From the NCBI RefSeq assembly GCF_002251365.1, contig NZ_NPJH01000076.1:35840-99839 (forward strand): a DNA stretch of 64,000 nt, written 5' to 3'. The position numbers and the translations under genes were made by a program. Shown here in pieces: positions 36,001 through 44,843 of the stretch. This DNA is from Prevotella sp. P3-122. Lineage in GTDB: Bacteria; Bacteroidota; Bacteroidia; Bacteroidales; Bacteroidaceae. The notes below the pieces were generated by a model. The model saw nothing but the letters and a program-made list of their open reading frames with translations, had not been told where the DNA came from and did no database searches. Within the stretch, counting starts at the first letter, position 1, and each line of letters opens with the position of its first letter.

Positions 36001-39000
36001 GCATATTTGAGAATGTGACAACCGGCTTAACATATATGACGGTATCAGCCGTGCTTGAAACAAACGACGGAGCGTCTTTCAGATGATTTGCATATATGGT
36101 ATAGTCTGGGGAAACCTGTCTGTTCTGCCGAGTCCCCAAAGAATCCGTAAAAGACAGTATCGGAGACCATTTTACAGCATCCCATCGTACATTGGATTGG
36201 GCACTTACCATAAAACGGAAGTTGGTAAGCCCATCGCTGTTGTCGAGTGTGACAGGAAGTTCGCCGTCGTGAATTTCATCCCATGCGAATGTCCTCGTAA
36301 ACACTGTTTTCTCCAAATAAGCAGGATTATCGTTGCCATTGCCATCTTTCTTGTCGTTGAATCCGATAATACTTAATGTGATGTCATCCGTTGTCTGGGG
36401 CTTGTTGAAAGTTCCGGTAATTTCTACCGTCTCGTTTCCACCGTCTATACTTAATGATGTGGGAGCAAAGTACAATGCGCCTTCCTCCGGCTTATATACA
36501 GTTGTGGAATAGCCATTCGGCATAAATTCTTCCGTACCTGAATATGTAATGACCGGATGCCATGCCACCTCGTCAAATGCGCCGTTACTCATTTCCTCGT
36601 TACCGGATTGAACACGGAAATAGATGCGGTCGCCCTTGTTTACAGGTACAGACTGTGCCGTAGCATTATGCGCAGTGGCATCACCTTTGGAAATTGATTG
36701 GCTCCACAGTTCGGACCCACCTTTTTGAATGGCTACCCGTACACCATCAGCCTTGTCATACGCTTCTGTATCATAATCACCGGACGGAGCAATCAGAGAA
36801 ACCGTACCGGATATGCTTACAATACCGTTTCTTGGTGCAACCCATACACGGACGGCATCTTCCATCGGAGACAATCGGATAATCTCAGCTTGTTCTTCCG
36901 GATCAACCGCCCCGACAGAAACATCAATCTTGGTGGGGTCGTAAATAATCGGACTCGGTGTATCGGCACTGCTGAGGGTAAATGTCGGAACAGCATTGCC
37001 CTGTGCGTCAAATTCTATATGATTGAAATATACTTTGCCGTTTGATACAAGGTCTATCAGACCGTCACCGTTTATATCAGAGAAATAAACTGTCGTTTTT
37101 GTCGTGGTTTTAGAAGCATCTGTACCAATGGTGGCTACAGCAGAACCCCATCCGGCTTTTACGTCGGCACCGCCGGAGTAAGTATTACTGCTGGAAGATG
37201 AAAAGCCGGATATTCCTATTACCTTTATCGGCTCTCCGTATTCAACAGTATTATTGCTGTTTCTAATCTGCGGACGGTAATAGACTGAACCTCCATCTTT
37301 ATATACCTTATCTGGCAAACCGTCACCATTCAAGTCCACAAAGGTGGAAAGACCTTTTGAATTGTCATTGGAATAGCTGAAACTACCACCGATAGTGGAA
37401 GATGTGGACGAACTGCCGTCATAAATACCAACACCAGCATAGAAAGAGCCGCCGATAGAAGAACTTGTCGTGCCGCCGAGTGCGGTAGGCTTGTCGCTGA
37501 ACATATCCATTCCCTGCAAGGGATTGATAAACCCTGCATCCAGTCCGTCATTATGCGTGTTCCATGTTTCCTCGCCATCCTTGAACGGCACGTATCCACT
37601 TGCCGACTGTACGTCGTCGTAGTAGTCGAACTTCTGGAATGCGAACTCCTGTCCCTGGTCGTCAAACTGGCGTACACCCTCAAGCAGGTCCTTGTGGAAC
37701 GCGCCATCGACGTATGAGAACGTATAGCTGCGCAGTTCCTCGCCCATGAAGCTGACGGAAACCTTCTCAAGCAGCCTGTTTGAAGAAGTCAGATAACCGT
37801 AACGTGCGTTGTTGACCTTCTGCCGCTTGGTCTTGTTGCCGGTCAGCGTCACCACGGTATGAGGTTCGGTGCTTTCGGTGTTGCCCGCGCTGACCTTGGA
37901 AAGATAGACGGCCTTTGCCACCAGTCCTCCGCGCACAGGCTCGTCAGCCGCCGTGTACTCGTATTCTATCCAGTCACCGTGTGTCTCGACAACCTTCTTT
38001 AGCTTCCATTCGGAAATCACCTCGCGCGTGTTGCCGGAGAGGTCGGTAATCGTGCCCTTGAGCACGGCACCCTCGCCGCCGTAGGTATATACCACGCCCT
38101 GCTTGTCGGTCACTTCCCAGTAGTAGTTAGCAGGACTGTCGCCCTTGCGGATGATGCGTGAGAAGTCGCCGCCCTGACGGGTGTAGAACTGGCGGTCGGC
38201 CTTGCGTGCTATCTTGTCGCCACGGTGTGCGACGCTCATCGCGCCGTTGTCATCCATCGTGGATAGCATGGAACCAGAGAGCGAGTATGTCTCGGTCTCG
38301 TTTGCCAGGTCATAACGCGGAACACCCCAGCGGGTATCGAGTGTGATTGACGGTACGGAGAGGTCCCAGCCCTGTCCGAGCCATCCGTTGCCGCCGTCGC
38401 TGTTGTAGCTTATGGCGAGAGACGGAGCCATGCCGTTGCGTGCGGGAGGCATCTCGAAGGCATACTGCATGTTCGCCGAACCACGGTTGTTCGCCGTCGG
38501 CGGTGCGATGATGTTGAGCTTCGCCGTCGGGTCTGCCGCCTTGATGTCGTTCATCATGGTCGGGGCGAAGCCGTCGGTCTCGGGAGACTCGGGTGCCTGT
38601 ATGACACCGTTGATCATGTCGGTGAAGTGGGTGGTCCTGGACTCCACGTATGCCAGTTCCTTGTTTACCCTCACACGGTCGAGAGCCACCCAGTGGCCCT
38701 TCTCGGTATCGTAGTAGAACGTGCGGATGTCGTCTTCCGTGTAACCGCTCGGAATCCTCGTGCGGTCATACTTCAGCCGCACGGTGGCACCCTCTTCCGT
38801 GAAGTGCGTGCCGTGAGGGAGGAAGCGGTAGCCGTCGCTCTCGCCCGTGACATTGCACATGGCGAAGTCAAGCTCCGGCAACGCCGCACTGTCCACCGCG
38901 CAGATGGAGAGGCTTACCGGGCGCAGCAGCCGTCCCTTCGCTACGGAGAGGGTACCGCCAGCCACGGAGATGCTGTCCGACTGTGCCGTGGTGAAATATT

Positions 39001-39310
39001 TGCGGACGGACCCGTCGGCGGAAACCTTGCCGCCTTTGGGCTTACCCTGTTCCGTCTTATTGTCGGGAACAGCCTCTTCCGCTTTTGTATTGCATGATGT
39101 AACCTCTTCCTTCTGTTGCGGAGAAGGATTGCCGCTTTCTGTAGCCGCCAATCCGGGCGATGCGCCGGAAGCGTCTACCACTATGCTGGTGCCGCTGTCC
39201 TCCTGCCGGGGCATGGCGTCTGCAGTCGAACCGGGATACAGGAATATCCCCGCCAGACCTGCCGCCGACAATATGACGGAAGCAACGGCTATGATATATG
39301 ACCGTTTCAT
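30086..39310 (-). CDS. Giant secreted Rhs polymorphic toxin (SpvB, FG-GAP and Rhs repeats)
   Basis: A 3074-residue protein with an N-terminal signal or anchor segment (MKRSYIIAVASVILSAAGLA). Residues about 285-600 are SpvB-like (MQYAFEMPPARNGMAPSLAI). Calcium-loop FG-GAP/VCBS repeats follow, for example DLNGDGLPDKVYKDGG near 667, DINGDGLIDLVSNG, DLNGDGYPDIVAGG and DVNGDGLADKIISG. About 1800-2800 are YD/Rhs repeats that build the toxin shell. The core motif YYGARYYDPRISLWTSTDP lies near 2838. The last 225 residues are the variable toxin: GHTFVTTGSGSTTTVYTYGR and LLTNNCTTISIEAI offer a histidine and a cysteine like those of permuted papain-like enzymes, an inference only. The layout resembles Tc-toxin B/C components. 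The T9SS-sorted protein gene lies directly upstream. Confidence 0.88.
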   Translation of the reverse strand: MKRSYIIAVASVILSAAGLAGIFLYPGSTADAMPRQEDSGTSIVVDASGASPGLAATESGNPSPQQKEEVTSCNTKAEEAVPDNKTEQGKPKGGKVSADGSVRKYFTTAQSDSISVAGGTLSVAKGRLLRPVSLSICAVDSAALPELDFAMCNVTGESDGYRFLPHGTHFTEEGATVRLKYDRTRIPSGYTEDDIRTFYYDTEKGHWVALDRVRVNKELAYVESRTTHFTDMINGVIQAPESPETDGFAPTMMNDIKAADPTAKLNIIAPPTANNRGSANMQYAFEMPPARNGMAPSLAISYNSDGGNGWLGQGWDLSVPSITLDTRWGVPRYDLANETETYSLSGSMLSTMDDNGAMSVAHRGDKIARKADRQFYTRQGGDFSRIIRKGDSPANYYWEVTDKQGVVYTYGGEGAVLKGTITDLSGNTREVISEWKLKKVVETHGDWIEYEYTAADEPVRGGLVAKAVYLSKVSAGNTESTEPHTVVTLTGNKTKRQKVNNARYGYLTSSNRLLEKVSVSFMGEELRSYTFSYVDGAFHKDLLEGVRQFDDQGQEFAFQKFDYYDDVQSASGYVPFKDGEETWNTHNDGLDAGFINPLQGMDMFSDKPTALGGTTSSSIGGSFYAGVGIYDGSSSTSSTIGGSFSYSNDNSKGLSTFVDLNGDGLPDKVYKDGGSVYYRPQIRNSNNTVEYGEPIKVIGISGFSSSSSNTYSGGADVKAGWGSAVATIGTDASKTTTKTTVYFSDINGDGLIDLVSNGKVYFNHIEFDAQGNAVPTFTLSSADTPSPIIYDPTKIDVSVGAVDPEEQAEIIRLSPMEDAVRVWVAPRNGIVSISGTVSLIAPSGDYDTEAYDKADGVRVAIQKGGSELWSQSISKGDATAHNATAQSVPVNKGDRIYFRVQSGNEEMSNGAFDEVAWHPVITYSGTEEFMPNGYSTTVYKPEEGALYFAPTSLSIDGGNETVEITGTFNKPQTTDDITLSIIGFNDKKDGNGNDNPAYLEKTVFTRTFAWDEIHDGELPVTLDNSDGLTNFRFMVSAQSNVRWDAVKWSPILSFTDSLGTRQNRQVSPDYTIYANHLKDAPSFVSSTADTVIYVKPVVTFSNMLYNGELTLTVKTVDRLLGKKKFAVTTGAVANDSIAILKSDIGTDKIWFELFSADSYVGNSISNVSVQVSSPTALTYQSAGANLYAVNNQTGFGPLYRGWGGFVYNASENRYSQPINESLLVLPQDENAQPDPLTMAFTPLSTDLNKIDRWSGQREEIYVTATHMGAARLTEQDVVLTNPFENIGNVSGLAGEHLQGTGAVAISQEMVSHNNVVQGGAIFTYNDANGDSKTKSMMIDLNGDGYPDIVAGGKIQYTNTLGGISGEALEGMGTVSSGSKAQGFALGSDPILSAVATIKQIANGKNTSANQESSNKAKGSISASLSIPPSNEDWNIENFIDVNGDGLADKIISGNKVRLNLGYSFTEPIDWDIDRIQGGKSQSYTANVGGGYNQGSSSFAGGYNIVTSANEEQYNLTDVNSDGLPDKVWKSGNGIMVALNTGVGFDTPFVWQGANALSKSASTSEGGNVAFTVSIPVPLSPVGPILKISTNPGVSLSHSINRTNYSLQDVDGDGYLDIVTSDSESELTVRRSAIGRTNMLKSVTNSIGGRFELDYAHSTPTYGHPGGKWVMSALTVDDGIHDDGPLMKTAFEYSDGFRDRHERDFLGFGKVITKSLDTEKGDGVYRQSVQEFAVDNYYKSGNLVASYVSDAAGNKFTETVNEYDTYSMTANADNYSFTKQDVIYSDRASAFVPLRYTANKQYEGTSQGMVISEAWNEYYLNGHHGELKSYRYSDKGSLGSNGSGSYDYATNIQYTSNADRHIFGLPTNVTIVGGDGSMYHNVSATYDTKYPNHLTQVSQQLGSGTAVTDYKYDRYGNIIQKTLPANGTGQRMWYKYRYEPEMNMYVERIDDAWGYRSEAGNFDYRYGMALERRDLNNFYYETELDNIGRVTKVRGPNELATGVPYIIAFEYQQKAGFSETGITAPAYAVTKHYDIQHPNDDLETVTFVDGFGRPVQVKKDGVVTTAAKGSGASDQNVMIVSGRNVYDAFGRVAKAYYPTTEGMGSKTSFSTTFDNVTPTVTVYDVLDRALSVKLPDESETTTEYTLDSGSNALVTKVTDALGNSQSTVTNGSGKTLKSIQHSGPDGEITTTFEYDGIQRLVRVTDTEGNVTTSVYDMGDRRTEVNHPASGKTSFTYDPLGNVLTKQTANMAEEGKMITYTYDYHRLTGISYPDHPENNVKYYYGGRNASHNRIGRLMMREDGTGAIEYFYGKMGEVTKTRRTLIVPNQAIATYVTQWTYDSHNRLLEMIYPDEEKVTYSYNLGGLLEKVRGEKSYGYDYITKLGYDKFEQRSYLKYCNGAETFYTYDNRRRLSNLAVNSGNTAIMDNDYTFDAVSNVLSVANNASLPASGNAGGRMSHAYTYDGLYRLVSATGTYTGADSKSASYTLAMGYDNMHRIKSKSQHLTQDNVQFNGTLNVGYDLSYTYGTEAGKKFQLASVKDVNYRTEETPGDNNIENNHVYLYDKNGNLVYVNTGRMMKDGHNEVGTRERKLIWDEENRLLAVDDNGFVSNYWYDADGERTVKTSGESDQVYVNGVFSGGSTNTAKFSLYVSPYLVANQGGRYTKHIYAGSQRIVSKIGDFASYGSDPRRIEYAGANTDGLSVDYKAKYAAQQQVIKDNYKSFDVPYNGEDNDNYADGEGFCCNDGSMEAAMARTKAQARAVARSFKDPDNYENLQFFYHPDHLGSSSFITNLDGEVVQHIEYVPFGEVFIEERNSVWNTPYLFNAKEFDEETGMYYYGARYYDPRISLWTSTDPKQEDYYNVCTYCYVICNPTKFIDIEGYKPRIYYELQQLGHTFVTTGSGSTTTVYTYGRYAALGKDKSSARNSTPTGEGVLIILKGQEAKNFIEDQINNRKAVVYEFVSGSDAKVDKFFQDKFNNSDKIPTIGKYAGNENARVIDEYNLLTNNCTTISIEAIQAGEGDTSFFSTDFSPLGASKHTSDAIIFDNIKSWFGADRKIIRIDPQKVLNEFKAKTEE
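30775..32015. repeat. Rhs direct repeat, copy 2 (inside the full-length gene)
   Basis: The partner of 28505-29747. Recombination between the copies would remove about 2.27 kb, taking out the present toxin tip and its candidate immunity gene, and fuse the orphan tip in frame to the full-length Rhs body. Confidence 0.85.
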
Positions 39311-39344
39311 AATGTATTAGTTGTATTTGATAATGTGGTTTTTG

Positions 39345-42320
39345 TTATTTTGCCAGAATCTTCTGCGTGTGTTCGCCATCGTCGGTGATAGCCTTGACGA
39401 TATATACGCCTGTAGCCGGAACACGGAAACGCGATGTCTTCACGACATCCCCCTCCATCTGTCCTTCATATACGAGTTTGCCCGTGGTGTCAAATACCAT
39501 GAGGGTAGCAGGCCCTGACTTGCCTCGGTCGAGTACGGCATTGAAGATGCCGGTCGTGCCGTCTTCCCCGTGTACCGTGAGCTGGCTGTTCCTTTCGGAC
39601 TGGCCGGCATCCTGGGTATCATGTTCAGCTTCGCCTATGACAACATCCGGTTTCGGTTCGATGCCATTGGGTGCTGACGGGTCACATTCGTTGCCGATAT
39701 GTACCGTATATGCCACCGTACTGGTCTTCGGGGTCTCTATCTGTACGTTGCCGTTTATCTCAAAGTCCTCCACCGGTTTGCCGTCGATGGTGAGGTCGGT
39801 GATATGCGTCTCACCGCGTCCGTACTTGATGCAGACCCTCCAGAGGCGCAGCGTCCACGCGCTCTTCTTGAGGACCTCCACTCCGTTATGGTACCAGCGT
39901 ACATAGATGCCGCTGATTTTCAGTCCGAGGGTGTCGCCCGGCTTGATGTTCACGCCCTGCGTCAGGCTCGTATATCCGTCGATGATGAAATACGCCTTGT
40001 CGCCGCGTACATCGTAGCCCCACTGCGTGATGTCCTCGACAACGGAGGGCTCTGCTCCGATGCGGTACCATGAGCCTGTCTCGGTCACGGTCCATTCAAT
40101 CTCACCGCCTGTGAACCGACGGTCGGTGTGCGAATAGGTGGAGTACAGCAGATTGCCCTTGCCGTGGATGTCATTGCCGCCGCCCTGTGTGACCGTCAGC
40201 GTGTAGGTTCCGGTCGCCAGGTTGTCAATCCTGTGCGTGTCGCCCATGAAGCTGCCGCTTGCCACAACATCATCCTTGTTCATGCCTGCAACGGTATCGA
40301 CCGTAAGGACATACTTGTATATCGGAGTGCCGATGTTTATCCCTATGTCAAGAGAGCCGTCCTTCTGCGGAACACCGTCAAGGCAGGTCGTGGGATGCGC
40401 CTCCACATCGGCGGATATGCCGTCGAAATAGGCGAAGGTGAACACATCGGAACCGCTGCCGTCGGCATCCCACAGGATGTTGTGGAACATCGTCTTGCCT
40501 CTGGTGATGTCAGGTGTGGAGCATTTCACCATCGTGGTCGTGCCCGTGTCGAAATGCCCTTCCCCTGAAGGGTCTATGAGCATGACAGTACGCTGACGAC
40601 TGTAATGGTAGAACTCCTTTTCTGGGGTGAGGTTATGGGCCAGTTCGGCGAAGTAGCCGGTCTCGGCAATACCGTTGGTGCGGACGGAAGCCAAAACCAG
40701 CGGAGTCTCGGATGCTTCCGCGTTGATGACACCGTGCAAAGCGGAAGATTTCGCCTCGTCGGGAATCACGACGGTGTAAGCCTCCTTGCCCACGCCGTCG
40801 ATGCGCAGACTGGCCACGCCGTCGGAAAGCGTCACGGAAATGTCGCCGCCGCTGGCATCCGTACCCACGGAAGTTGCGGACACCTGCCCGCCGGTAATAC
40901 TCCAGACAGTACCGTCATTGCCGAAGCGGAAGCCGTATGAACATCCCTCGTCAGCGGAACCGCTGAAACCGACATCGAATGTCGGGTGTGCGGACGGACA
41001 GGAGAACTCGATGAATCCGTTGTTGTCAACCATATTGGGTGTCACGACCTTGCCTGCCGTTCCCGCATCCTGGCTTATCATGTCGAGGAAGCCCTTGGAA
41101 GTGACCGTCATGCCGTTTCCTGTCCAACGCACAGTGGCGGTGTCACCCATGACCGGCATATTCGTTTTCACGAGCCATGTGCGGTTCATGATATGCCACA
41201 GCGTGTCGTTGGGAGAGGTGTATGTCTCCAGCGAGCCGCCATCATCGCCCCAGAACAGGAAACCCTTGTCCGGCATGCTGTTCCCGTACTCGCGTCCCAT
41301 GACCAGCAGGTGCGTCTCTGACGGAAGTCCGTAGGCGTTCGCATTGTGATAGCTGTCGTTTTCCGGGAGGGATGCATACAACGGTCCTTCCTCGTAGGAG
41401 GTAGTCGATACCGGCTGGCGGAAATCCCATGTGCTGTTGCGTGCCACGGATGTCACCCTGTTGTGGTAGGCACCGGCTTCATCCCTGTCCCAAGCGAGGT
41501 TCCCGTCTCCGTCAAGATAGGAGTCGTTGAGCGTGACGCCGTACTTCATGGCGAGATAGCTTTCCGCCCTGCGCCTCTCACCGGGAGTGAGCAGACGGTT
41601 GTAGATGAGCAATTCTGGCGTATAGCCCTCGAAAACGTTGTTGCCGAAGGCGGATGTGTCGAACGGGCCGTTGAAATGCTCGTTGGTAGCACTGTATGTC
41701 CCGCCGATGGTCAGCGTTCCGTTCGGGCCGCCCCATATCGAGGTGTTGGGTGCCGCCGCTCGGTAATAGGTCAGTACCTTGGTGGCATGCTCCTTGAAAA
41801 TGTCCAGCGTCACGGAATCCTTGCCCGTATGCCGCAGATCCTCACCTTCGGTATTTCCATAGTCAAGCGGCGCAACCGAGCCGGGGCGCACAATCTTGTC
41901 GTTGGTGACAAGGCTGCCGCCGCCGTCACCGCTTGCGACACCGTAAATGACAGATTCGTTTGTAAAGGAATAAGGGGCAAACACACCGATAATGGTGGCT
42001 TGCGTAAGATTGGAACGGAGAAGGTCGCCCCACTTCGGGGAGTCGCCTTTGGAGAAATCAATCGCCGGATTGAAGTTGAGAAACTTGAGCAGGCTCTTGT
42101 CCTGCGTGAAAACGTAAGTCCCGGCGGTGCGGTTGTACGCATACAGTGATAATGAATCACCCGCAAAGTCGAACCAAAGGTAGCGACCTTGCAAATTACT
42201 GCTGACCGGTGCGGTCCTGAACCAGACATCCACGCCATCGTCGAATCCACTAGGGGAACGAGCGGGAAGCATGAGTGCCGATAACCCGAACAGGCCAGAA
42301 AAGAGGAGAGTCCTTTTCAT
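39345..42320 (-). CDS. Surface protein with LamG-like region and type IX secretion sorting domain
   Basis: A 991-residue protein with a signal peptide (MKRTLLFSGLFGLSALMLPA). Residues about 25-260 look like a jelly-roll (LamG-type) domain with the closing helix RRRAESYLAMKYGVTL, as in large Bacteroidetes adhesins. Beta-sandwich repeats follow. The last 80 residues are a typical type A T9SS sorting domain: ATLMVFDTTGKLVYEGQMEG, then VPATGVYIVKAITDDGEHTQ and a final KILAK. It should cross the outer membrane by the Por system and be attached at the surface. It is 34 bases upstream of the rhs gene and probably shares its transcript, so it may display or help export the Rhs protein (inference). 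Confidence 0.85.
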   Translation of the reverse strand: MKRTLLFSGLFGLSALMLPARSPSGFDDGVDVWFRTAPVSSNLQGRYLWFDFAGDSLSLYAYNRTAGTYVFTQDKSLLKFLNFNPAIDFSKGDSPKWGDLLRSNLTQATIIGVFAPYSFTNESVIYGVASGDGGGSLVTNDKIVRPGSVAPLDYGNTEGEDLRHTGKDSVTLDIFKEHATKVLTYYRAAAPNTSIWGGPNGTLTIGGTYSATNEHFNGPFDTSAFGNNVFEGYTPELLIYNRLLTPGERRRAESYLAMKYGVTLNDSYLDGDGNLAWDRDEAGAYHNRVTSVARNSTWDFRQPVSTTSYEEGPLYASLPENDSYHNANAYGLPSETHLLVMGREYGNSMPDKGFLFWGDDGGSLETYTSPNDTLWHIMNRTWLVKTNMPVMGDTATVRWTGNGMTVTSKGFLDMISQDAGTAGKVVTPNMVDNNGFIEFSCPSAHPTFDVGFSGSADEGCSYGFRFGNDGTVWSITGGQVSATSVGTDASGGDISVTLSDGVASLRIDGVGKEAYTVVIPDEAKSSALHGVINAEASETPLVLASVRTNGIAETGYFAELAHNLTPEKEFYHYSRQRTVMLIDPSGEGHFDTGTTTMVKCSTPDITRGKTMFHNILWDADGSGSDVFTFAYFDGISADVEAHPTTCLDGVPQKDGSLDIGINIGTPIYKYVLTVDTVAGMNKDDVVASGSFMGDTHRIDNLATGTYTLTVTQGGGNDIHGKGNLLYSTYSHTDRRFTGGEIEWTVTETGSWYRIGAEPSVVEDITQWGYDVRGDKAYFIIDGYTSLTQGVNIKPGDTLGLKISGIYVRWYHNGVEVLKKSAWTLRLWRVCIKYGRGETHITDLTIDGKPVEDFEINGNVQIETPKTSTVAYTVHIGNECDPSAPNGIEPKPDVVIGEAEHDTQDAGQSERNSQLTVHGEDGTTGIFNAVLDRGKSGPATLMVFDTTGKLVYEGQMEGDVVKTSRFRVPATGVYIVKAITDDGEHTQKILAK

Positions 42321-42469
42321 AAGCGCAATGTGTTAAATGGTTGTACATTATGTAATGTTTTTGTTGTATGTCGGTTATCAGCGTGAAGTTCGTTGGGGGT
42401 GTGGCAGGACGTAGAGTCCTTTTGGGAGTAGATGTTCATTTTAAACCCCTCTAAACTGTAACTTCACGG

Positions 42470-42477
42470 CAAAGATA
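42470..42477 (-). promoter_or_regulatory. -7 element of the Rhs locus
   Basis: The minus strand reads TATCTTTG, a full -7 match. The start would be near 42463 with a leader of about 140 bases before the ATG at 42320. The -33 element is weak or badly spaced. Confidence 0.45.
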
Positions 42478-42802
42478 CAAAGTTTACATAACAACTGTTA
42501 TTTAAATCAGAATTAATTCTTAGATTTAACATCAATTAATAAAAATCTTTTAAGTATGCCCTGTTTAGATGACAAAAATGATGTTTTATCGAATCAAAAT
42601 ATATCAGAATGTCTTTGAACTTAAGGTATTTGAGACGCAATATCAGATATGTTTATTTAAGGCTTATATCAAGGAAAAGTGACGTGGCAAGTATTATGCG
42701 AATTTCAATGATGAACAAAACGGCATTTACACCTTTATTTATATATAATATAGCAAATTTGGACAAAACAGATAACAAATGTTATTTTATTCGGCTAAAA
42801 AC

Positions 42803-42833
42803 TTGTCAGACTGAAGATTTTATAGTACCTTTG
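42803..42833 (+). promoter_or_regulatory. Promoter of the TPR/HTH regulator gene
   Basis: TTG (42803-42805), 20 bases, then TACCTTTG (42826-42833), a strong Bacteroidales promoter match. It lies inside the longest open frame, so any start before 42840 can be excluded if it is real. The stretch from 42478 to 42802 is AT-rich and otherwise featureless. Confidence 0.6.
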
Positions 42834-42968
42834 CGCCTTAGTATCACCGTTGTTGGCAATATTCTTGCTGAGAAGGTGAATACAGAAGGCTTTATTTTGT
42901 TAATGACAATGATTAAAAATAAGATACAACATATCATCTTTTTGCTGTCATCAGAAGAAAATTCTTCT

Positions 42969-44843
42969 ATGGCTGACGGCAAAATTCTTCCTTGTGCCAA
43001 TTTGCTTCATGCGAAAGCCCTAGTTATTGTGCTGATTTCTGTCATTATGTTGGTTGCCTGTGAAAGACACACACCAACATGGAAACAAATGGATATCGCA
43101 GAGAATCTTATGAATGCCAAGCCAGATTCAGCTCTTGCGGTATTGGATGGCATCCCAGTCTCTGATGTAAAAGGAAAAGAAGCATCAGCCAGGTATGCGC
43201 TGCTTAAATCTATGGCGTTGGACAAGAACTATATTGATACAACAACATTTAACATCCTTCAACCTGCTATTGATTATTATATTGAGCATGGTACTCCCGA
43301 TGAGCGACTACGGACATATTATTATCAAGGTAGGATTTATCAGAATCAGGGTGATGATGATGCAGCTATGCAAAGCTTCATGCGGGGAAAAGAATTTTGT
43401 CAAGAAGCATCCGATACCTTGGCTATGGCAAACCTCATGGTCGCTCAGGCGACTATTCTGTATTCGACATATAAGATAGATGATTATATAAAGAATAATC
43501 TTGGTGCAGCAAAATTATATAAAGCCATTAATCGTCCAGATTATGAAATATCTTGCCTTGCCAATGTCTTGGACGGTAGTATTCTTAACAACGATAGAAC
43601 TCTGGCAGACAGTGTTATGTCAATCGCGCAAGAACGAGTAAAGCAAAATTCAGAGTTAGGCATGGTTATTGCTCCATACGCCCTTTCTTACGCTTTAAAA
43701 TTTGGTAATAAGGAAGATATTGTAGATATTCTCCATTATTATGAACACATGCAGAATCTGAGTGACGAGACTAAATTGGATATTGTAGAGGCATATTGCA
43801 AAATAGGTGATTCTTCTAATGCTAACCGTTTTATGGATTCAATAGACTCTACTTCAAAAGTGAGAACTTCTTTGAAATATCTGGCAATTCAATCTGACAT
43901 TTTGGAATCACAAGGTGATATTGCTGGAGCATTGACGGCATATCGGAAGTTTTCGACCACCATTGACTCTATTCATATGAATATCTTTTCTCGTGATCTG
44001 CTGTTTGCCCAAGAACGCCATGAAATGGAGAAAGATAATTTGATGGAAAAACAAAGAGTTGATAAAATTATTTGGTTAAGTTTATGTATTGTATTTGTAT
44101 TGCTGATTATCATCGGATATGTTTACTATCGCTATAGGCTGGGAAAGGCCAAAAGCTTGTTAGACACCCAAGAGAAACAAAGACTACAACTGGAACAGGA
44201 GAATCTCAAAAGAGAAAATGAAAACCTTGAATTGAGAAGTCGTCAAATTGAACTGGAAAGACATAGTCTTCAACAAGCAAATGAAAAACTCGAATTAGAG
44301 AGGCATAATGCTGTTCTTGAGAAACAGGCTGCTCAATTAGAGTGTGAACGTCAATCTTTGGCCGCAGAAAACCTTCGGCTCAAAATTGTACAACTTGAGA
44401 ATGAAAGTGAAAGTCTTAAAGAAGTATTGAAAAAACAAAAAGATTTAGCCAAACCCATTGAAGATGCTATCAAAATAAGAATAGAAATGTTGAATGGGTT
44501 ATTGGCTTCACGTATCACAGATAATGACTCATACGCAGAACCGTATGGTACTTGGAAAGATCAAATTATTCAAGATAAGGACGAGTTCATGAATACCACT
44601 CGTCTTGCGTTTAAGGCTTCCCATCCTAAATTTATTAAATACCTTGAACAACATGAACTTACTGAATCAGAGATAAATTATGTATGTCTTTATGCGATTG
44701 GACTCCGTGGAAAGGAAGTTGGTGAATATCTGCAGCTGAAAAGGCATTATCATATTAGCAGTGATGTACGTAAGAAACTTGATATTGATGAACATCAAAC
44801 AAACATAGGCATTTACATTAGAAAACTTATGAAACAACTGTAG
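42969..44843 (+). CDS. Membrane-anchored TPR regulator with C-terminal helix-turn-helix
   Basis: A 624-residue protein from the ATG at 42969. Earlier in-frame ATGs (42609 onward) lie at or before the promoter or lengthen the signal without need. The N-terminus is a lipoprotein-like signal with MLVAC (Cys31). Residues about 40-350 are helical repeats of TPR type (ARYALLKSMALDKNY, YYYQGRIYQNQGDDDAAMQS). A transmembrane helix lies near 366-388 (IIWLSLCIVFVLLIIIGYVY), followed by a long coiled coil (about 395-500). The C-terminus (LTESEINYVCLYAIGLRGKE, then VGEYLQLKRH) looks like a LuxR-type helix-turn-helix. Such proteins act as one-piece membrane-bound transcription regulators in Bacteroidetes. 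It precedes the natural-product operon and is the obvious candidate controller. Confidence 0.75.
   Translation: MADGKILPCANLLHAKALVIVLISVIMLVACERHTPTWKQMDIAENLMNAKPDSALAVLDGIPVSDVKGKEASARYALLKSMALDKNYIDTTTFNILQPAIDYYIEHGTPDERLRTYYYQGRIYQNQGDDDAAMQSFMRGKEFCQEASDTLAMANLMVAQATILYSTYKIDDYIKNNLGAAKLYKAINRPDYEISCLANVLDGSILNNDRTLADSVMSIAQERVKQNSELGMVIAPYALSYALKFGNKEDIVDILHYYEHMQNLSDETKLDIVEAYCKIGDSSNANRFMDSIDSTSKVRTSLKYLAIQSDILESQGDIAGALTAYRKFSTTIDSIHMNIFSRDLLFAQERHEMEKDNLMEKQRVDKIIWLSLCIVFVLLIIIGYVYYRYRLGKAKSLLDTQEKQRLQLEQENLKRENENLELRSRQIELERHSLQQANEKLELERHNAVLEKQAAQLECERQSLAAENLRLKIVQLENESESLKEVLKKQKDLAKPIEDAIKIRIEMLNGLLASRITDNDSYAEPYGTWKDQIIQDKDEFMNTTRLAFKASHPKFIKYLEQHELTESEINYVCLYAIGLRGKEVGEYLQLKRHYHISSDVRKKLDIDEHQTNIGIYIRKLMKQL

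Noticed and set aside
42609..42968. N-terminal extension of the TPR/HTH regulator
   Set aside because: A consensus promoter (42803-42833) lies inside it and the lipoprotein-type signal begins later.
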